Source of the DNA: an uncultured Sphingomonas sp.
GTDB taxonomy: Bacteria; Pseudomonadota; Alphaproteobacteria; Sphingomonadales; Sphingomonadaceae
NCBI RefSeq assembly: GCF_936927845.1
Contig: NZ_CAKZHV010000068.1
Span: forward strand, 131,132-195,131
Reading direction: 5' to 3'
Length of the DNA: 64,000 bases
A program made the translations under genes and the position numbers. Of the stretch, positions 17,208-26,375 are shown in pieces. The notes beneath the pieces were generated by a model. That model made no database searches. It worked only from the letters and a program-made list of their open reading frames with translations, and had not been told where the DNA came from. Position 1 is the first letter of the stretch; each line of letters opens with the position of its first letter.

Positions 17208-18692
17208 TCAGCTGCTCGCGTTGCTCACCGGGGTCCGGCCGAGCGCTGCCGCGAGCGAGGCATGCCGCTTGGCGACTGCGTCACCGTAGAGCGCGCGATC
17301 AGCCTCATCCACATCGAGGCGCAACGTGTCAGCCTCGATCGCCAGTCGAGAGCGGCGCAGCGGCTCGGCCACGCCCGCGCTCAACCGCTGGCCGAGCCGG
17401 ATCGCGTGACCCCATGTCACCGCGCGCCGCAGCGTGCCTTCCGAGGCGAGTGGCGCTAGTACCTCTGGCGTTGCCGCTGCCCCGCCAAGCGCGGTCCACA
17501 ACGCCTGTGCCATCATCGCGCGCCCGCGCCCGTCGACGCCGACCCAATTGCCATGCAGCGCGATCTCCATGCCACGTTCGGCACGAAATTCGGGGTTTGC
17601 GCGCCAGCCGACGTCGGCAAGCTGGCAGGCAGCGTTGCGCAGGCGTGCTTCGGCGGGCTTGTCATCGCCGAACAGCGGCGAGATCCAGCGGTCGAGCAGA
17701 TCGCCGTGTTCGGGAAAACGCCCGGACAGCCGCCCCTCGTCGCGCGTGGCGACAATCAGCGGGTCCTGCGCGCGATCGGCGGGGTCCAGTTCCTCGAACA
17801 ACAATCCTTCGCGCAGGCCGAAGGCGGAGACGATCGTGCCGCTGCTTTTCAGATGCTTGATGAGGACCGACAGCAGCGCCGCGGCATCCGACAGCGTCGG
17901 GATGCGCCCGCTCGACAGGCCGGGCACTTCCTTCAACTGCGGCTTGCCGACGTGCGATAAGGTACGGCGCAGGCTTGCGATCGTGTCCGCCGACATGGCA
18001 TATTGATGGATGATCGGCAGCGGATAACGCGCGCGGTGCATCGCGAGCCGCGCCAGCCCGCGCCACGAACCGCCCACCAGGTACAAAGGCAGGTTCTTGC
18101 CCGCGCCGATCCAGCCGGCGTCGCGCAGCAGCGCCTCGACCCGGCGAGCGAGCCGTCCGCGCTCGCGCAGCGGCGGCAGGCGCAGCACGCCGAGCGGAAA
18201 GGATATGCGCTCCGCCAGGGCACCTTTGCGGATGTGCACCAATTCAAGGCTGCCACCACCCAGATCACCGACGATGCCCTCCGCGCCGGGGATACCCGAG
18301 AGGACGCCGTAACCGGCAGCGGCGGCTTCCTCTTCGCCCGACAGGATCTCGACGCTGAGCCCGGCTTGCTCGGCGAGCGCGATCAGCGCCGCGCCGTTAC
18401 TGGCGTCGCGCACCGCAGCGGTGGCGACGGTGCGGACCCGACTGACCTCCATCGCCCGCGTCAGCGCGGCGAAGCGGCACAGTGCAGCGCCCGCCGACGC
18501 CATTGCACCGGCATCGATCGCACCGCTTGCCGCCAGGCTGCGCCCCAGCCCGGCGAGAACCTTTTCATTGAACAAGGTCGACGGTAGCCGAGCCGGACCC
18601 TGGTAGACGACGAGACGGATCGAGTTGGAGCCGATGTCGATAATCGCGGTGCGCGGCGCATCCGCGCTCGGCGGGTCGATGGCGCGGCTCAC
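17208..18692 (-). CDS. ppx: Exopolyphosphatase / Ppx-GppA phosphatase
   Basis: 494-residue cytosolic enzyme of the ASKHA superfamily that degrades polyphosphate and, in some members, pppGpp. The N-terminal phosphate-1 motif is AIIDIGSNSIRLVVYQG, followed by GSGRSLAASGAID-type text, and the phosphate-2 region is GIVGDLGGGSLELV (about residue 140). The C-terminal half is the helical Ppx domain. The GTG start at 18692 overlaps the ppk1 stop (GTGA), coupling the synthesising and degrading enzymes of the same polymer. Upstream in-frame codons belong to ppk1 and have no homology. Confidence 0.92.
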   Translation of the reverse strand: MSRAIDPPSADAPRTAIIDIGSNSIRLVVYQGPARLPSTLFNEKVLAGLGRSLAASGAIDAGAMASAGAALCRFAALTRAMEVSRVRTVATAAVRDASNGAALIALAEQAGLSVEILSGEEEAAAAGYGVLSGIPGAEGIVGDLGGGSLELVHIRKGALAERISFPLGVLRLPPLRERGRLARRVEALLRDAGWIGAGKNLPLYLVGGSWRGLARLAMHRARYPLPIIHQYAMSADTIASLRRTLSHVGKPQLKEVPGLSSGRIPTLSDAAALLSVLIKHLKSSGTIVSAFGLREGLLFEELDPADRAQDPLIVATRDEGRLSGRFPEHGDLLDRWISPLFGDDKPAEARLRNAACQLADVGWRANPEFRAERGMEIALHGNWVGVDGRGRAMMAQALWTALGGAAATPEVLAPLASEGTLRRAVTWGHAIRLGQRLSAGVAEPLRRSRLAIEADTLRLDVDEADRALYGDAVAKRHASLAAALGRTPVSNASS

Positions 18693-20860
18693 GAACGACG
18701 TCGCAGTTTGAGCGTCGGCACCTCGCCGCCTTCTTCCAATGCGGCACCGCGACCCGAAAGCGACGGATTGGTCATGAAATAACGGTGGAGATTGAAGGGG
18801 CGGTCGCCGGTCGCGATGCGCGTGTAGCTGCCGTCGGCGTTCAGCTCCCAACTCTGTTCGTTGTCGATCAGATTGGCGACCATGACCTGGTCGAGCACCT
18901 GATCGTGCACCGTTTCATTCTCGATCGGCAGCAGATACTCCACCCGGCGATCGAAGTTGCGCGGCATCCAGTCGGCGGACGAAATGTACACGCGCGCGCC
19001 GTCGTTGGGGAGCGCGGCGCCGTTGCCGAACGCCGCGATCCGGCTGTGCTCGAGAAAGCGGCCAACGATCGAGAACACGCGGATATTGTCGGAAAGACCG
19101 GCGACGCCGGGGCGCAGGCAGCAGATGCCGCGGATGATTAGGTCGATCTCGACCCCCGCGCCGCTCGCCTCGTACAATTTCTCGATGATCGCGGGATCGA
19201 CCAGGCTGTTCATCTTGGCCCAGATCGATCCCGTGCGACCGGCGCGCGCGTGCGCGATCTCGCGGTCGATGTCGGCGAGGAGCCGTTCGCGCAACGAGCG
19301 CGGGCTGAGCACCACCGCCTCCATCCCCTCGGGCTCGACGTAGCCGGTGATGTAGTTGAACATCCGCGCGGCATCGCGCCCCAGCCGCGGATCGGCGGTG
19401 AAGAAGCTCAGGTCGGTGTAGATGCGCGCGGTGACCGGATGATAGTTGCCGGTGCCGAAATGGCAGTAGGTGCGGAACTGCGCACCTTCGCGCCGCACCA
19501 CCATTGCCACCTTGGCGTGTGTCTTCCAGTCGATAAAGCCGTAGACGACCTGCACGCCGGCGCGCTCCAGCGCGCTTGCCCATTGGAGGTTCTGTTCTTC
19601 GTCGAAACGGGCCTTCAACTCGACCACCGCGGTCACCGATTTGCCCGCCTCGGCCGCCGCGATCAGCGCGTTGATAACCGCGGACTGTTTGCCGGCGCGG
19701 TAGAGCGTCTGCTTGATCGCGACCACGTCGGGGTCGTTCGCCGCCTGTTTCAGAAAGGCGAGCACGACGTCGAACGTCTCGTATGGGTGGTGGACGATGA
19801 TGTCCTTGGCGCGGATCGCGGCGAAGCAGTCACCGCCGAACTCGCGGATGCGCTCGGGAAAACGCGGCGTGAACGGCGTGAATTTCAGGTCCGGGCGATC
19901 CTCGTCGGCGAGCAGTGCCAGATCGCCGATGCCGAGGAACGCCCCGCTCTCGGTCACCAGCGTGTCCGACCCGCCGAGTTCCTCGCGCAGCACGGAGGCG
20001 AGCGTCTCGCTCATGCCCGTCTCCAGTTCCAGCCGGATCACGCGCCCGCGCCGACGCCGTTTGATCGCGTTGGCGAAATAGCGGACGAGGTCCTCGGCCT
20101 CTTCCTCGATCTCGATGTCGCTGTCGCGCAGCACACGGAATTCGGCGGCGCCGAGAACGTCATAGCCGGGGAACATCAGGTTGCTGAACCGCTTGAGCAG
20201 CGATTCGACCGCGATGTAGCGCGCACCCTCGCCCGGCAGACGCACGAAGCGCGGCATGGCGTTGGGCAGCATGACCAGTTCGCGGATCGGCTCCTTGTCG
20301 GAGCGGCGGACGAGATCGAACATGACCGCCATGCCCTTGTTGGGCAGGAACGGGAACGGGTGCGCGGGGTCGAGCGCCTGTGGCGTGATGACGGGGAACA
20401 GCTGTTCCTTGACGTGCGTCTCCAGCCACGCCTGCTCCTCGAGCCCGAGCGCGGTGTCGATCGCGTGACTGCCGATGACGCGGATGCCGGCCTCCGCCAG
20501 CGCGTAGCGGATGTCGCGCCACACCGATTGCTGGCTGACCATCAACGCGTCCGCCTCGACGGTGATCGCAGCGAGCTGCTGCCCCGGTGTCAGGCCGTCG
20601 GCCGAACGGAGTTCGACCTCCTGCGACTGCTGCCCCTTCAACCCGGCGACGCGGACCATGAAGAATTCGTCGAGATTGTCGCCCGAGATAGCGAGAAAGC
20701 GCAACCGCTCGAGCAGCGGGTGCGCGCTGTTGCACGCCTCGTCCAGCACACGACGATTAAACGCCAGCCACGACAATTCGCGATTGAAGAACCGCTCGGC
20801 AGCGACCTTCTCGAACGGATCATCGTCGCGCTCGCGCTGGACATGGGCGGGCCGGGTCAT
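18689..20860 (-). CDS. ppk1: Polyphosphate kinase 1
   Basis: 723-residue membrane-associated enzyme that makes polyphosphate from ATP. The N-domain begins with FFNRELSWLAFNRRVLDEA, the head domain follows, then two phospholipase-D-like catalytic domains. The autophosphorylated His lies in YCHFGTGNYHPVTARIYTD, with a second conserved patch HSRIAAFGNG and YISSADWMPRNFDRRVE. Length is normal. It overlaps hdaA by four bases upstream and ppx by three downstream, so polyphosphate metabolism is cotranscribed with a replication-initiation regulator. Confidence 0.96.
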   Translation of the reverse strand: MTRPAHVQRERDDDPFEKVAAERFFNRELSWLAFNRRVLDEACNSAHPLLERLRFLAISGDNLDEFFMVRVAGLKGQQSQEVELRSADGLTPGQQLAAITVEADALMVSQQSVWRDIRYALAEAGIRVIGSHAIDTALGLEEQAWLETHVKEQLFPVITPQALDPAHPFPFLPNKGMAVMFDLVRRSDKEPIRELVMLPNAMPRFVRLPGEGARYIAVESLLKRFSNLMFPGYDVLGAAEFRVLRDSDIEIEEEAEDLVRYFANAIKRRRRGRVIRLELETGMSETLASVLREELGGSDTLVTESGAFLGIGDLALLADEDRPDLKFTPFTPRFPERIREFGGDCFAAIRAKDIIVHHPYETFDVVLAFLKQAANDPDVVAIKQTLYRAGKQSAVINALIAAAEAGKSVTAVVELKARFDEEQNLQWASALERAGVQVVYGFIDWKTHAKVAMVVRREGAQFRTYCHFGTGNYHPVTARIYTDLSFFTADPRLGRDAARMFNYITGYVEPEGMEAVVLSPRSLRERLLADIDREIAHARAGRTGSIWAKMNSLVDPAIIEKLYEASGAGVEIDLIIRGICCLRPGVAGLSDNIRVFSIVGRFLEHSRIAAFGNGAALPNDGARVYISSADWMPRNFDRRVEYLLPIENETVHDQVLDQVMVANLIDNEQSWELNADGSYTRIATGDRPFNLHRYFMTNPSLSGRGAALEEGGEVPTLKLRRRS

Positions 20861-21516
20861 GCGGTGGTCGGGTCCTCTGCAGCGCCGAACAGCGCGGACA
20901 GCAGGTCGCGCGCGAGCGGAATGGTGACGCGCCGACGCCCGGACAGCGCGGCTTGTTCCAGCCCATCGAGCATCTGCGCGACAGCCTGATGACGACGCGG
21001 CAACCTTGGCACCAGCCAGTCGATCAGGTCGTCACGCGCGTCCAGCCGGCGCCGCGCAGAGCCGCGTTCGAGGAGCGCGCGCACCAGCGCCTCGTCAGGC
21101 GCACCAATCTGCGCCACCGGGCTCGCCGCCAAACGCGTGCGCAGGTCGGGCAAGGCGACCGACCAGGCGGGTGCCGCAGCCGCTGCGACCAGCAGCAGCG
21201 GGGTTTGCGTCGCCTGCGCGTCGTTCCAGGCATGGAACAGCGATTGCTCATCGACCAGATCGGCGTCGTCGATCACGCGCCCGCCCGATTGCGCCGCAAA
21301 CACCTGCGCCAACAAGGTACGGCCCGACCCCGGCGGTCCGACCAGCAACGCCGTACGAACCGGCCAGTCACGCCATTGCTGCAGTAGCTGCACGGCGTGA
21401 CGGTTGGAGTCGGTTACCAGGAACTCGACATCCCGCGCGTCATCCGGCCAGGCGAGCGGCAACGGGAATTGTATCGCGGTCGGCTCACCCGCTGCCACGT
21501 CACCCTGCAAGCGCAT
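20857..21516 (-). CDS. hdaA: DnaA-related regulator HdaA (RIDA), Walker A Lys replaced by Arg
   Basis: 219-residue AAA+ protein without the DnaA DNA-binding domain, matching Hda/HdaA, which stimulates ATP hydrolysis by DnaA on the sliding clamp. It begins MRLQGDVAAGEPTAIQFPLP; the QFPLPL segment resembles the clamp-binding motif. Walker A reads VGPPGSGRT, with Arg where Lys is expected. A Walker-B-like VIDDADLV and the downstream AAA lid follow. The start at 21516 overlaps the preceding gene by 17 bases; other in-frame starts upstream lack homology. Cotranscription with ppk1 and ppx is likely. Confidence 0.85.
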   Translation of the reverse strand: MRLQGDVAAGEPTAIQFPLPLAWPDDARDVEFLVTDSNRHAVQLLQQWRDWPVRTALLVGPPGSGRTLLAQVFAAQSGGRVIDDADLVDEQSLFHAWNDAQATQTPLLLVAAAAAPAWSVALPDLRTRLAASPVAQIGAPDEALVRALLERGSARRRLDARDDLIDWLVPRLPRRHQAVAQMLDGLEQAALSGRRRVTIPLARDLLSALFGAAEDPTTA

Positions 21517-22738
21517 TGTCGGGCTGAAGATCGGGCGGCAGCAGTTGCGGCGCGCGGCGGATCCGCAGCGTGGTGCCGCCGCCGAACACCTGCCAACCGC
21601 GTGCCTCAAGCCCGGCGCGCAGATTGGCAGGATCACCGGCGAACGCGACCGTCATCAGCGACACGCCGCCCAAGGCCAGGCTGCTGGTGGTAGCACTGCG
21701 CACGCCGGGCACGCCGCGCAGCGCGTTCTCGGTGCTGGTCACCGCACCCGCGTCGGGCGTCTCGACCTGCACGATGACGGTCGACACCGTCTGCGCCGCC
21801 GTGTCCGCGCCATCGTCGAGCGAGGTGTCGGTGATCACCGGCGTCTCGGCCTCGGTCGCCGCTGCGGGCTGGTTCAGCCCAGGGTCGGCGCGCAGATATC
21901 CGCCCCGCGCCGCCGACTGGTAGATGTCATCCATCCGCTTGACCCCGGCATCGAGGAGCGCCGGCAACGCAGACGCGTTTTCCGCGCGCAGGGCAAAGCG
22001 CGACAGGAGACGGTTGTCGGGACCGTGGCGTGCCTCGAACTCGCCGATCACCGGGCCCCCCGGCCATTGCCGCCGAAGTCGGACGACCGGGATCAGCACG
22101 TCGTTGCCGCCGTAAAGGTCGAGCACCTTGCGCCACCAGCCGCGCGCGGGGCGCTCGGTCTGGCCGACGTTGAGCAGCAACGGGTCGGCGCCGTTGCCGG
22201 GCGGACGGATATAGTCGATCTCGCTGGTAGAGGTGCGGAACCGCGCCCAGGCCTCCTGCCAAGCGGTGCGCTGCTCGAACACGCCGCCGACGCCGCCCGA
22301 CCACACGACCGGCACCACCACGAGCGGGGGCGTGCGCGACACGTAGCTGCTGATGCCGAGCAGCCCCGCGGTGCGCGCGCGGTCGAACAGCACACCCAGT
22401 TGCGCGATATACCGGTTCGGGCCGATCTGTTCGTTGCCGACCACGATCGCGGTGACGAGCGAATCGAGCGTGCCATCGGGCACCAGCCCACCGCCGCCGC
22501 CCAGCCGGCGCGACAATTGCACCCACGCCTTTCGCTGCGCCTCGCGCCAGCCGGCGAGCCGCGCCGCCTGCGCGTTCGGCCCCGACGTGTCGACGCTGAC
22601 GCTGCCGACCTCGTAATCGTTCGAGCTGTCGACCGCCGCGACGCCGCGGTCCCCGCCCTCGATCTGCGCCAGCGCACCCGCGCCGAGCACGACGGCACCG
22701 GTGGCCGCGGCGATGGCGAGGAACGGACGGCTACGCAT
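21500..22738 (-). CDS. DUF2066-domain exported protein
   Basis: 412 residues, starting with a signal peptide (MRSRPFLAIAAATGAVVLGA, then GALAQ). The following region (about 30-230) matches the DUF2066 pattern, an exported domain with LAGWREAQRKAWVQLSRRLG near its start. The C-terminal part contains a second conserved stretch (VETPDAGAVTSTENALRGVP). Function is unknown. In sphingomonads it commonly sits between purM and hdaA. An in-frame ATG 28 codons upstream would bury the signal peptide, so the internal ATG is preferred. It heads the hdaA-ppk1-ppx run and faces purM across 61 bases. Confidence 0.8.
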   Translation of the reverse strand: MRSRPFLAIAAATGAVVLGAGALAQIEGGDRGVAAVDSSNDYEVGSVSVDTSGPNAQAARLAGWREAQRKAWVQLSRRLGGGGGLVPDGTLDSLVTAIVVGNEQIGPNRYIAQLGVLFDRARTAGLLGISSYVSRTPPLVVVPVVWSGGVGGVFEQRTAWQEAWARFRTSTSEIDYIRPPGNGADPLLLNVGQTERPARGWWRKVLDLYGGNDVLIPVVRLRRQWPGGPVIGEFEARHGPDNRLLSRFALRAENASALPALLDAGVKRMDDIYQSAARGGYLRADPGLNQPAAATEAETPVITDTSLDDGADTAAQTVSTVIVQVETPDAGAVTSTENALRGVPGVRSATTSSLALGGVSLMTVAFAGDPANLRAGLEARGWQVFGGGTTLRIRRAPQLLPPDLQPDNALAG

Positions 22739-22799
22739 CGGCGCCTTTTGGCGAAGCGGGCGTGGAAATCCAAGCGCGTTGTGGCTAGGCGCATCGGCC

Positions 22800-23924
22800 A
22801 TGACCGACGAACCCAGCGCCAACAGCTCTGCAACGCCAGCCGGCGGCTATACCTACGCCGACGCGGGCGTCTCGATCTCGGCGGGCAACGCGCTCGTCCG
22901 CGCGATCGCGCCGCTCGCTCGCTCGACCCGGCGCAAGGGTGCGGACGCCGACCTCGGCGGGTTCGGCGGGTTGTTCGACCTGAAAGCGGCGGGCTTCACG
23001 GATCCGCTGCTGGTTGCCGCCAACGACGGTGTCGGCACCAAGCTGAAGCTCGCGATCGAGCACGACCGGCACGAAGGCGTGGGGGTCGACCTAGTCGCGA
23101 TGTGCGTCAACGACCTGATCGTGCAGGGTGCGGAGCCGCTGTTCTTTCTCGACTATTACGCGAGCGGGCGGCTCGATCAGGGTATCGCGGAGCGGGTGAT
23201 CGCGTCGATCGCGGAAGGATGCCGCCAGGCGGGCTGCGCGCTGATCGGCGGCGAGACGGCGGAAATGCCGGGGATGTACGCCGACGGCGACTATGATTTG
23301 GCAGGCTTCTGCGTCGGTGCGGTCGAGCGTGACCGGCTGCTCGACGGGCGCGGGATTGCGGCGGGTGACGTGATCCTCGGGCTCGCCTCGTCGGGGGTGC
23401 ACTCGAACGGCTATTCACTGGTGCGCCGGCTCGCGGCCGACCGCGGATGGAAGCTCGATCGCCCGGCGATGTTCGACCAGGATCGCCTGCTGATCGACGC
23501 GTTGATGGCACCGACGCGTATCTATGTGGCGAGTCTGCTGCCGCTGCTGCGCGAAGGGCGGATCAAGGGGCTGGCGCACATCACCGGCGGCGGGCTGCTG
23601 GAGAACATTCCGCGTGTCCTTCCCCAAGGGACGCACGCGATGGTCGATGCGGACGCGTGGGAACAGCCGCGGCTAATGGCGTTCCTCCAGGCGCAGGGTG
23701 CGATCGAACCCGAGGAGATGGCGCGCACGTTCAACTGCGGGATCGGCATGGCGGTTGTCGTCGACGCCGACGAAGCGGACGGCGTGACGCGGGCGCTGGA
23801 GGCCGCGGGCGAAACCGTGTTCCGTATTGGCCGTATCGAGGCGGGCGAGCGCGGCTGCACCGTGACGGGCAGCACCGAGACGTGGAGCGCGCGCGGCGAC
23901 TGGCGCGCGACGCATCACGCATGA
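22800..23924 (+). CDS. purM: Phosphoribosylformylglycinamidine cyclo-ligase (AIR synthetase)
   Basis: 374-residue enzyme for the fifth step of purine synthesis, converting FGAM and ATP to AIR. Landmarks are YADAGVSISAGNALVRAI at the N-terminus, VGTKLKLAIEHDRH, the metal/ATP region VAMCVNDLIVQGAEPLFFLD and GGETAEMPGMYADGDYDLAG. It ends with ARTFNCGIGMAVVVDADEAD and belongs to the PurM/ThiL ATP-grasp-like superfamily. The ATG at 22800 begins the homologous region. It overlaps purN by four bases, giving translational coupling of two consecutive pathway enzymes. Confidence 0.97.
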   Translation: MTDEPSANSSATPAGGYTYADAGVSISAGNALVRAIAPLARSTRRKGADADLGGFGGLFDLKAAGFTDPLLVAANDGVGTKLKLAIEHDRHEGVGVDLVAMCVNDLIVQGAEPLFFLDYYASGRLDQGIAERVIASIAEGCRQAGCALIGGETAEMPGMYADGDYDLAGFCVGAVERDRLLDGRGIAAGDVILGLASSGVHSNGYSLVRRLAADRGWKLDRPAMFDQDRLLIDALMAPTRIYVASLLPLLREGRIKGLAHITGGGLLENIPRVLPQGTHAMVDADAWEQPRLMAFLQAQGAIEPEEMARTFNCGIGMAVVVDADEADGVTRALEAAGETVFRIGRIEAGERGCTVTGSTETWSARGDWRATHHA

Positions 23925-24484
23925 GCGGGCCCGCCAAAGTCGCGGTGCTGATTTCGGGACGCGGCTCCAACATGCAGGCGCTCGCCGAGGCGGCTGGCGA
24001 CGCGTATGAGATCGTCGTGGTCGCCTCCGACAAGCCCGATGCGCCGGGGCTCGCCTGGGCGATCCAGCACGGGCTGCCGACCTTTGCGCTGTCGCCAAAG
24101 GGCATCGGCAAACCGGTGTTCGAAGCCGCGCTTGACGGCGCGCTGCGCGAGGCGGGCGCGGAGTGGATCGCGCTCGCGGGCTATATGCGGCTGTTGTCGG
24201 ACGAGTTCGTCGCCAAATGGCGCGGGCGGATCGTCAACATTCATCCTTCGCTGCTGCCCAAGTACAAGGGGCTGGACACCCACGCGCGCGCGATCGACGC
24301 GGGCGACGCGGCAGGCGGCTGCTCGGTCCATGTCGTGACCGAGGAGCTCGACGGCGGCGAAGTGCTCGGGCAGCGCGAGGTCGCTATCCTGCCCGGCGAC
24401 ACGCCCGAGACGCTGGCCGAGCGCGTGCTGGCGGCGGAACATCAACTCTACCCGGCCGTACTGAAGGAGTTCGTGCGTCGATGA
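23921..24484 (+). CDS. purN: Phosphoribosylglycinamide formyltransferase (GART)
   Basis: 187-residue enzyme that transfers a formyl group from 10-formyl-THF to GAR in purine synthesis. It starts VAVLISGRGSNMQALAEAA (phosphate loop). The catalytic Asn-His-Asp set is seen in NIHPSLLPKYKGLDTHARAI and the downstream VTEELDGGEVLGQ. Length is typical (180-210). It overlaps purM upstream and the MmcQ-like gene downstream by four bases each. Confidence 0.96.
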   Translation: MSGPAKVAVLISGRGSNMQALAEAAGDAYEIVVVASDKPDAPGLAWAIQHGLPTFALSPKGIGKPVFEAALDGALREAGAEWIALAGYMRLLSDEFVAKWRGRIVNIHPSLLPKYKGLDTHARAIDAGDAAGGCSVHVVTEELDGGEVLGQREVAILPGDTPETLAERVLAAEHQLYPAVLKEFVRR

Positions 24485-24855
24485 GCGAGATGCAAGGGAA
24501 CGAGGCGGTCGACCGCGTCCGCGAGATCGCGCTGCTGCTGCCCGAGAGCGAGGAGCGCGAGAGCCACGGCCAGCCGACCTTCTTCGTCGCGGGCAAACAG
24601 TTCGCGCAACTGCGCGTCGATCACCACGGCGACGGGCTGATGGTCGTGTGCGTGCGCACCAGCGGCACCGACGAGCAGGCGATGCTGATCGAGGCTGCGC
24701 CCGACACGTATCGCAAACCGGCCTATCTCGGCACGTCGGGTTGGGCCAGCATCGATCTTGGCAAGGAGGTCGACTGGACGCTAATCGAGGATCGCATCGC
24801 GCGCAGTTGGGAGCTGAGCGCGCCGGCCGGCCTGCTCGAAGCCGGCGGGCGCTAG
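24481..24855 (+). CDS. MmcQ/YjbR family protein
   Basis: 124-residue single-domain cytosolic protein of the CyaY-like-fold YjbR family. It shows ALLLPESEERESHGQPTFFV near the N-terminus, GKQFAQLRVDHHGDGLMVVC in the middle and a C-terminal RKPAYLGTSGWASIDLG, WTLIEDRIARSWEL. Members are called DNA-binding on weak grounds and the true function is unknown. It is translationally coupled to purN by an ATGA overlap, but nothing links it to purine synthesis. Confidence 0.82.
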   Translation: MSEMQGNEAVDRVREIALLLPESEERESHGQPTFFVAGKQFAQLRVDHHGDGLMVVCVRTSGTDEQAMLIEAAPDTYRKPAYLGTSGWASIDLGKEVDWTLIEDRIARSWELSAPAGLLEAGGR

Positions 24856-24864
24856 GCGCCGCCG

Positions 24865-25379
24865 TTAGAGGTCGCGCGCGAACACCAGATCGTCGTGCCA
24901 CGTCGCGCCGACGAGGAAACGTCGCTCGCCGATCACCGACAGGCCTTGCTTGGTGTAGAAACGGTGCGCGCGGACGTTGCCGCCGTAGACGCCGAGCAGC
25001 AGGCGGCGGTGCCCGCTTGCCCGCGCATCCTCGACCGCACGCTGCATCAGCGCGGGACCGAGCCCCTGCCCGTGCGTCGGCGCGAGCGCGTAGATGCGTT
25101 TGAGTTCGATATCGCCTGCGCGCGGCTCGACCGGCAGATCGGGCGTGGTCAGTAACGTATAGCCGAGCGGTGCGGCGCCCTGCTCGGCTTCCGCGAGCGT
25201 CGCGATCGCGCCAGCGCCGATGTAGCTCGCGAACGCCTCGGCGCTGCTGTTGCGCGCGACGTGCGCGACGATGTCCGCGCCGTCGAGAACACCCGCGAAC
25301 GCTTCCAGAAAGGTCGCGCCCGCGACGAGCGAGAGGATCGCGGCATCATCCGCGCTCGCGCGTCGCAGGCGCCAGTTCA

Positions 25380-25380
<1 letters not shown>
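24865..25380 (-). CDS. GNAT-family N-acetyltransferase
   Basis: 171-residue protein with the GNAT fold. It has an N-terminal RRASADDAAILSLVAGATFL, strand 4/5 ELKRIYALAPTHGQGLGPAL containing the acetyl-CoA loop (Q/RxxGxG/A as HGQGLG), and a C-terminal RFYTKQGLSVIGERRFLVG typical of the family. The substrate cannot be predicted. Its ATG shares one base with the ndk stop (TGATG), so it is expressed with ndk. Confidence 0.85.
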
Positions 25381-25802
<422 letters not shown>

Positions 25803-25918
25803 GACGGTCACGGGCTCCTGACAGATGTGATGGAAAGTGCGCGTCCCCTAGTCGGCGCCTCGGGCACGCGCAAGAACCCACGTCGGACGCACTGAGCCCC
25901 CGTCGCAGCCGCGAATGC

Positions 25919-26359
25919 CTAGGCCGCCTGTTCCCAGCGACCCGAGTCGCTCTGCTTCCAGTAACGCCGCTCAATCCCGTCGCGCGCGGCCAGCGCCTTC
26001 CACGCCGCGCGCGCATCGCCGATGCGATCGTCATCGAAGAAGTGGAAGGCGCGATCGAAGGCCAATGCGTCGTCGCGCCACTCGCCATCGGCCAGCGCCA
26101 CGTTGCGCGCCTGGTTGGCGGGGGCAACATCGGGTGCGATCAGGACAGGCTGCCGCGCATCATGCTCGCCCCCCGCGACCCCGTGCGGCAGGAAGCTGTC
26201 GGGTGCGTAGGACCACAAGGTCTTGTCGAGCGCGGCGCGGCGCGCGGGGTCGGCCTCCACCACCAGCAATCGCCCGCCCTCGGCGAGGATGCGCTCCGCG
26301 ATGCGGGGCAGCACGCGCTCGAGCGGGCTGGCGGTCAGGTGGTAGAAATCGACCTTCAC
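25919..26359 (-). CDS. holC: DNA polymerase III subunit chi
   Basis: 146-residue clamp-loader accessory subunit that links the loader to SSB. It starts MKVDFYHLTASPLERVLPRI, then RLLVVEADPARRAALDKTLW, SFLPHGVAGGEHDARQPVLI and FDRAFHFFDDD, all hallmarks of alphaproteobacterial HolC. It lies 16 bases after the pepA stop, the usual pepA-holC arrangement, and is probably cotranscribed with pepA. Confidence 0.92.
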   Translation of the reverse strand: MKVDFYHLTASPLERVLPRIAERILAEGGRLLVVEADPARRAALDKTLWSYAPDSFLPHGVAGGEHDARQPVLIAPDVAPANQARNVALADGEWRDDALAFDRAFHFFDDDRIGDARAAWKALAARDGIERRYWKQSDSGRWEQAA

Positions 26360-26375
26360 GGGCGTGCGCCTTGCC

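Noticed and set aside
15088..17289. Long plus-strand open frame across alaS (733 codons)
   Set aside because: Antisense to a complete alanyl-tRNA synthetase; composition rich in Arg, His, Val and Asp with no domain.
22740..22799. CGCC-TTTT-GGCG hairpin upstream of purM as a riboswitch or terminator
   Set aside because: Only four pairs, no U run, and no resemblance to a known purine riboswitch.
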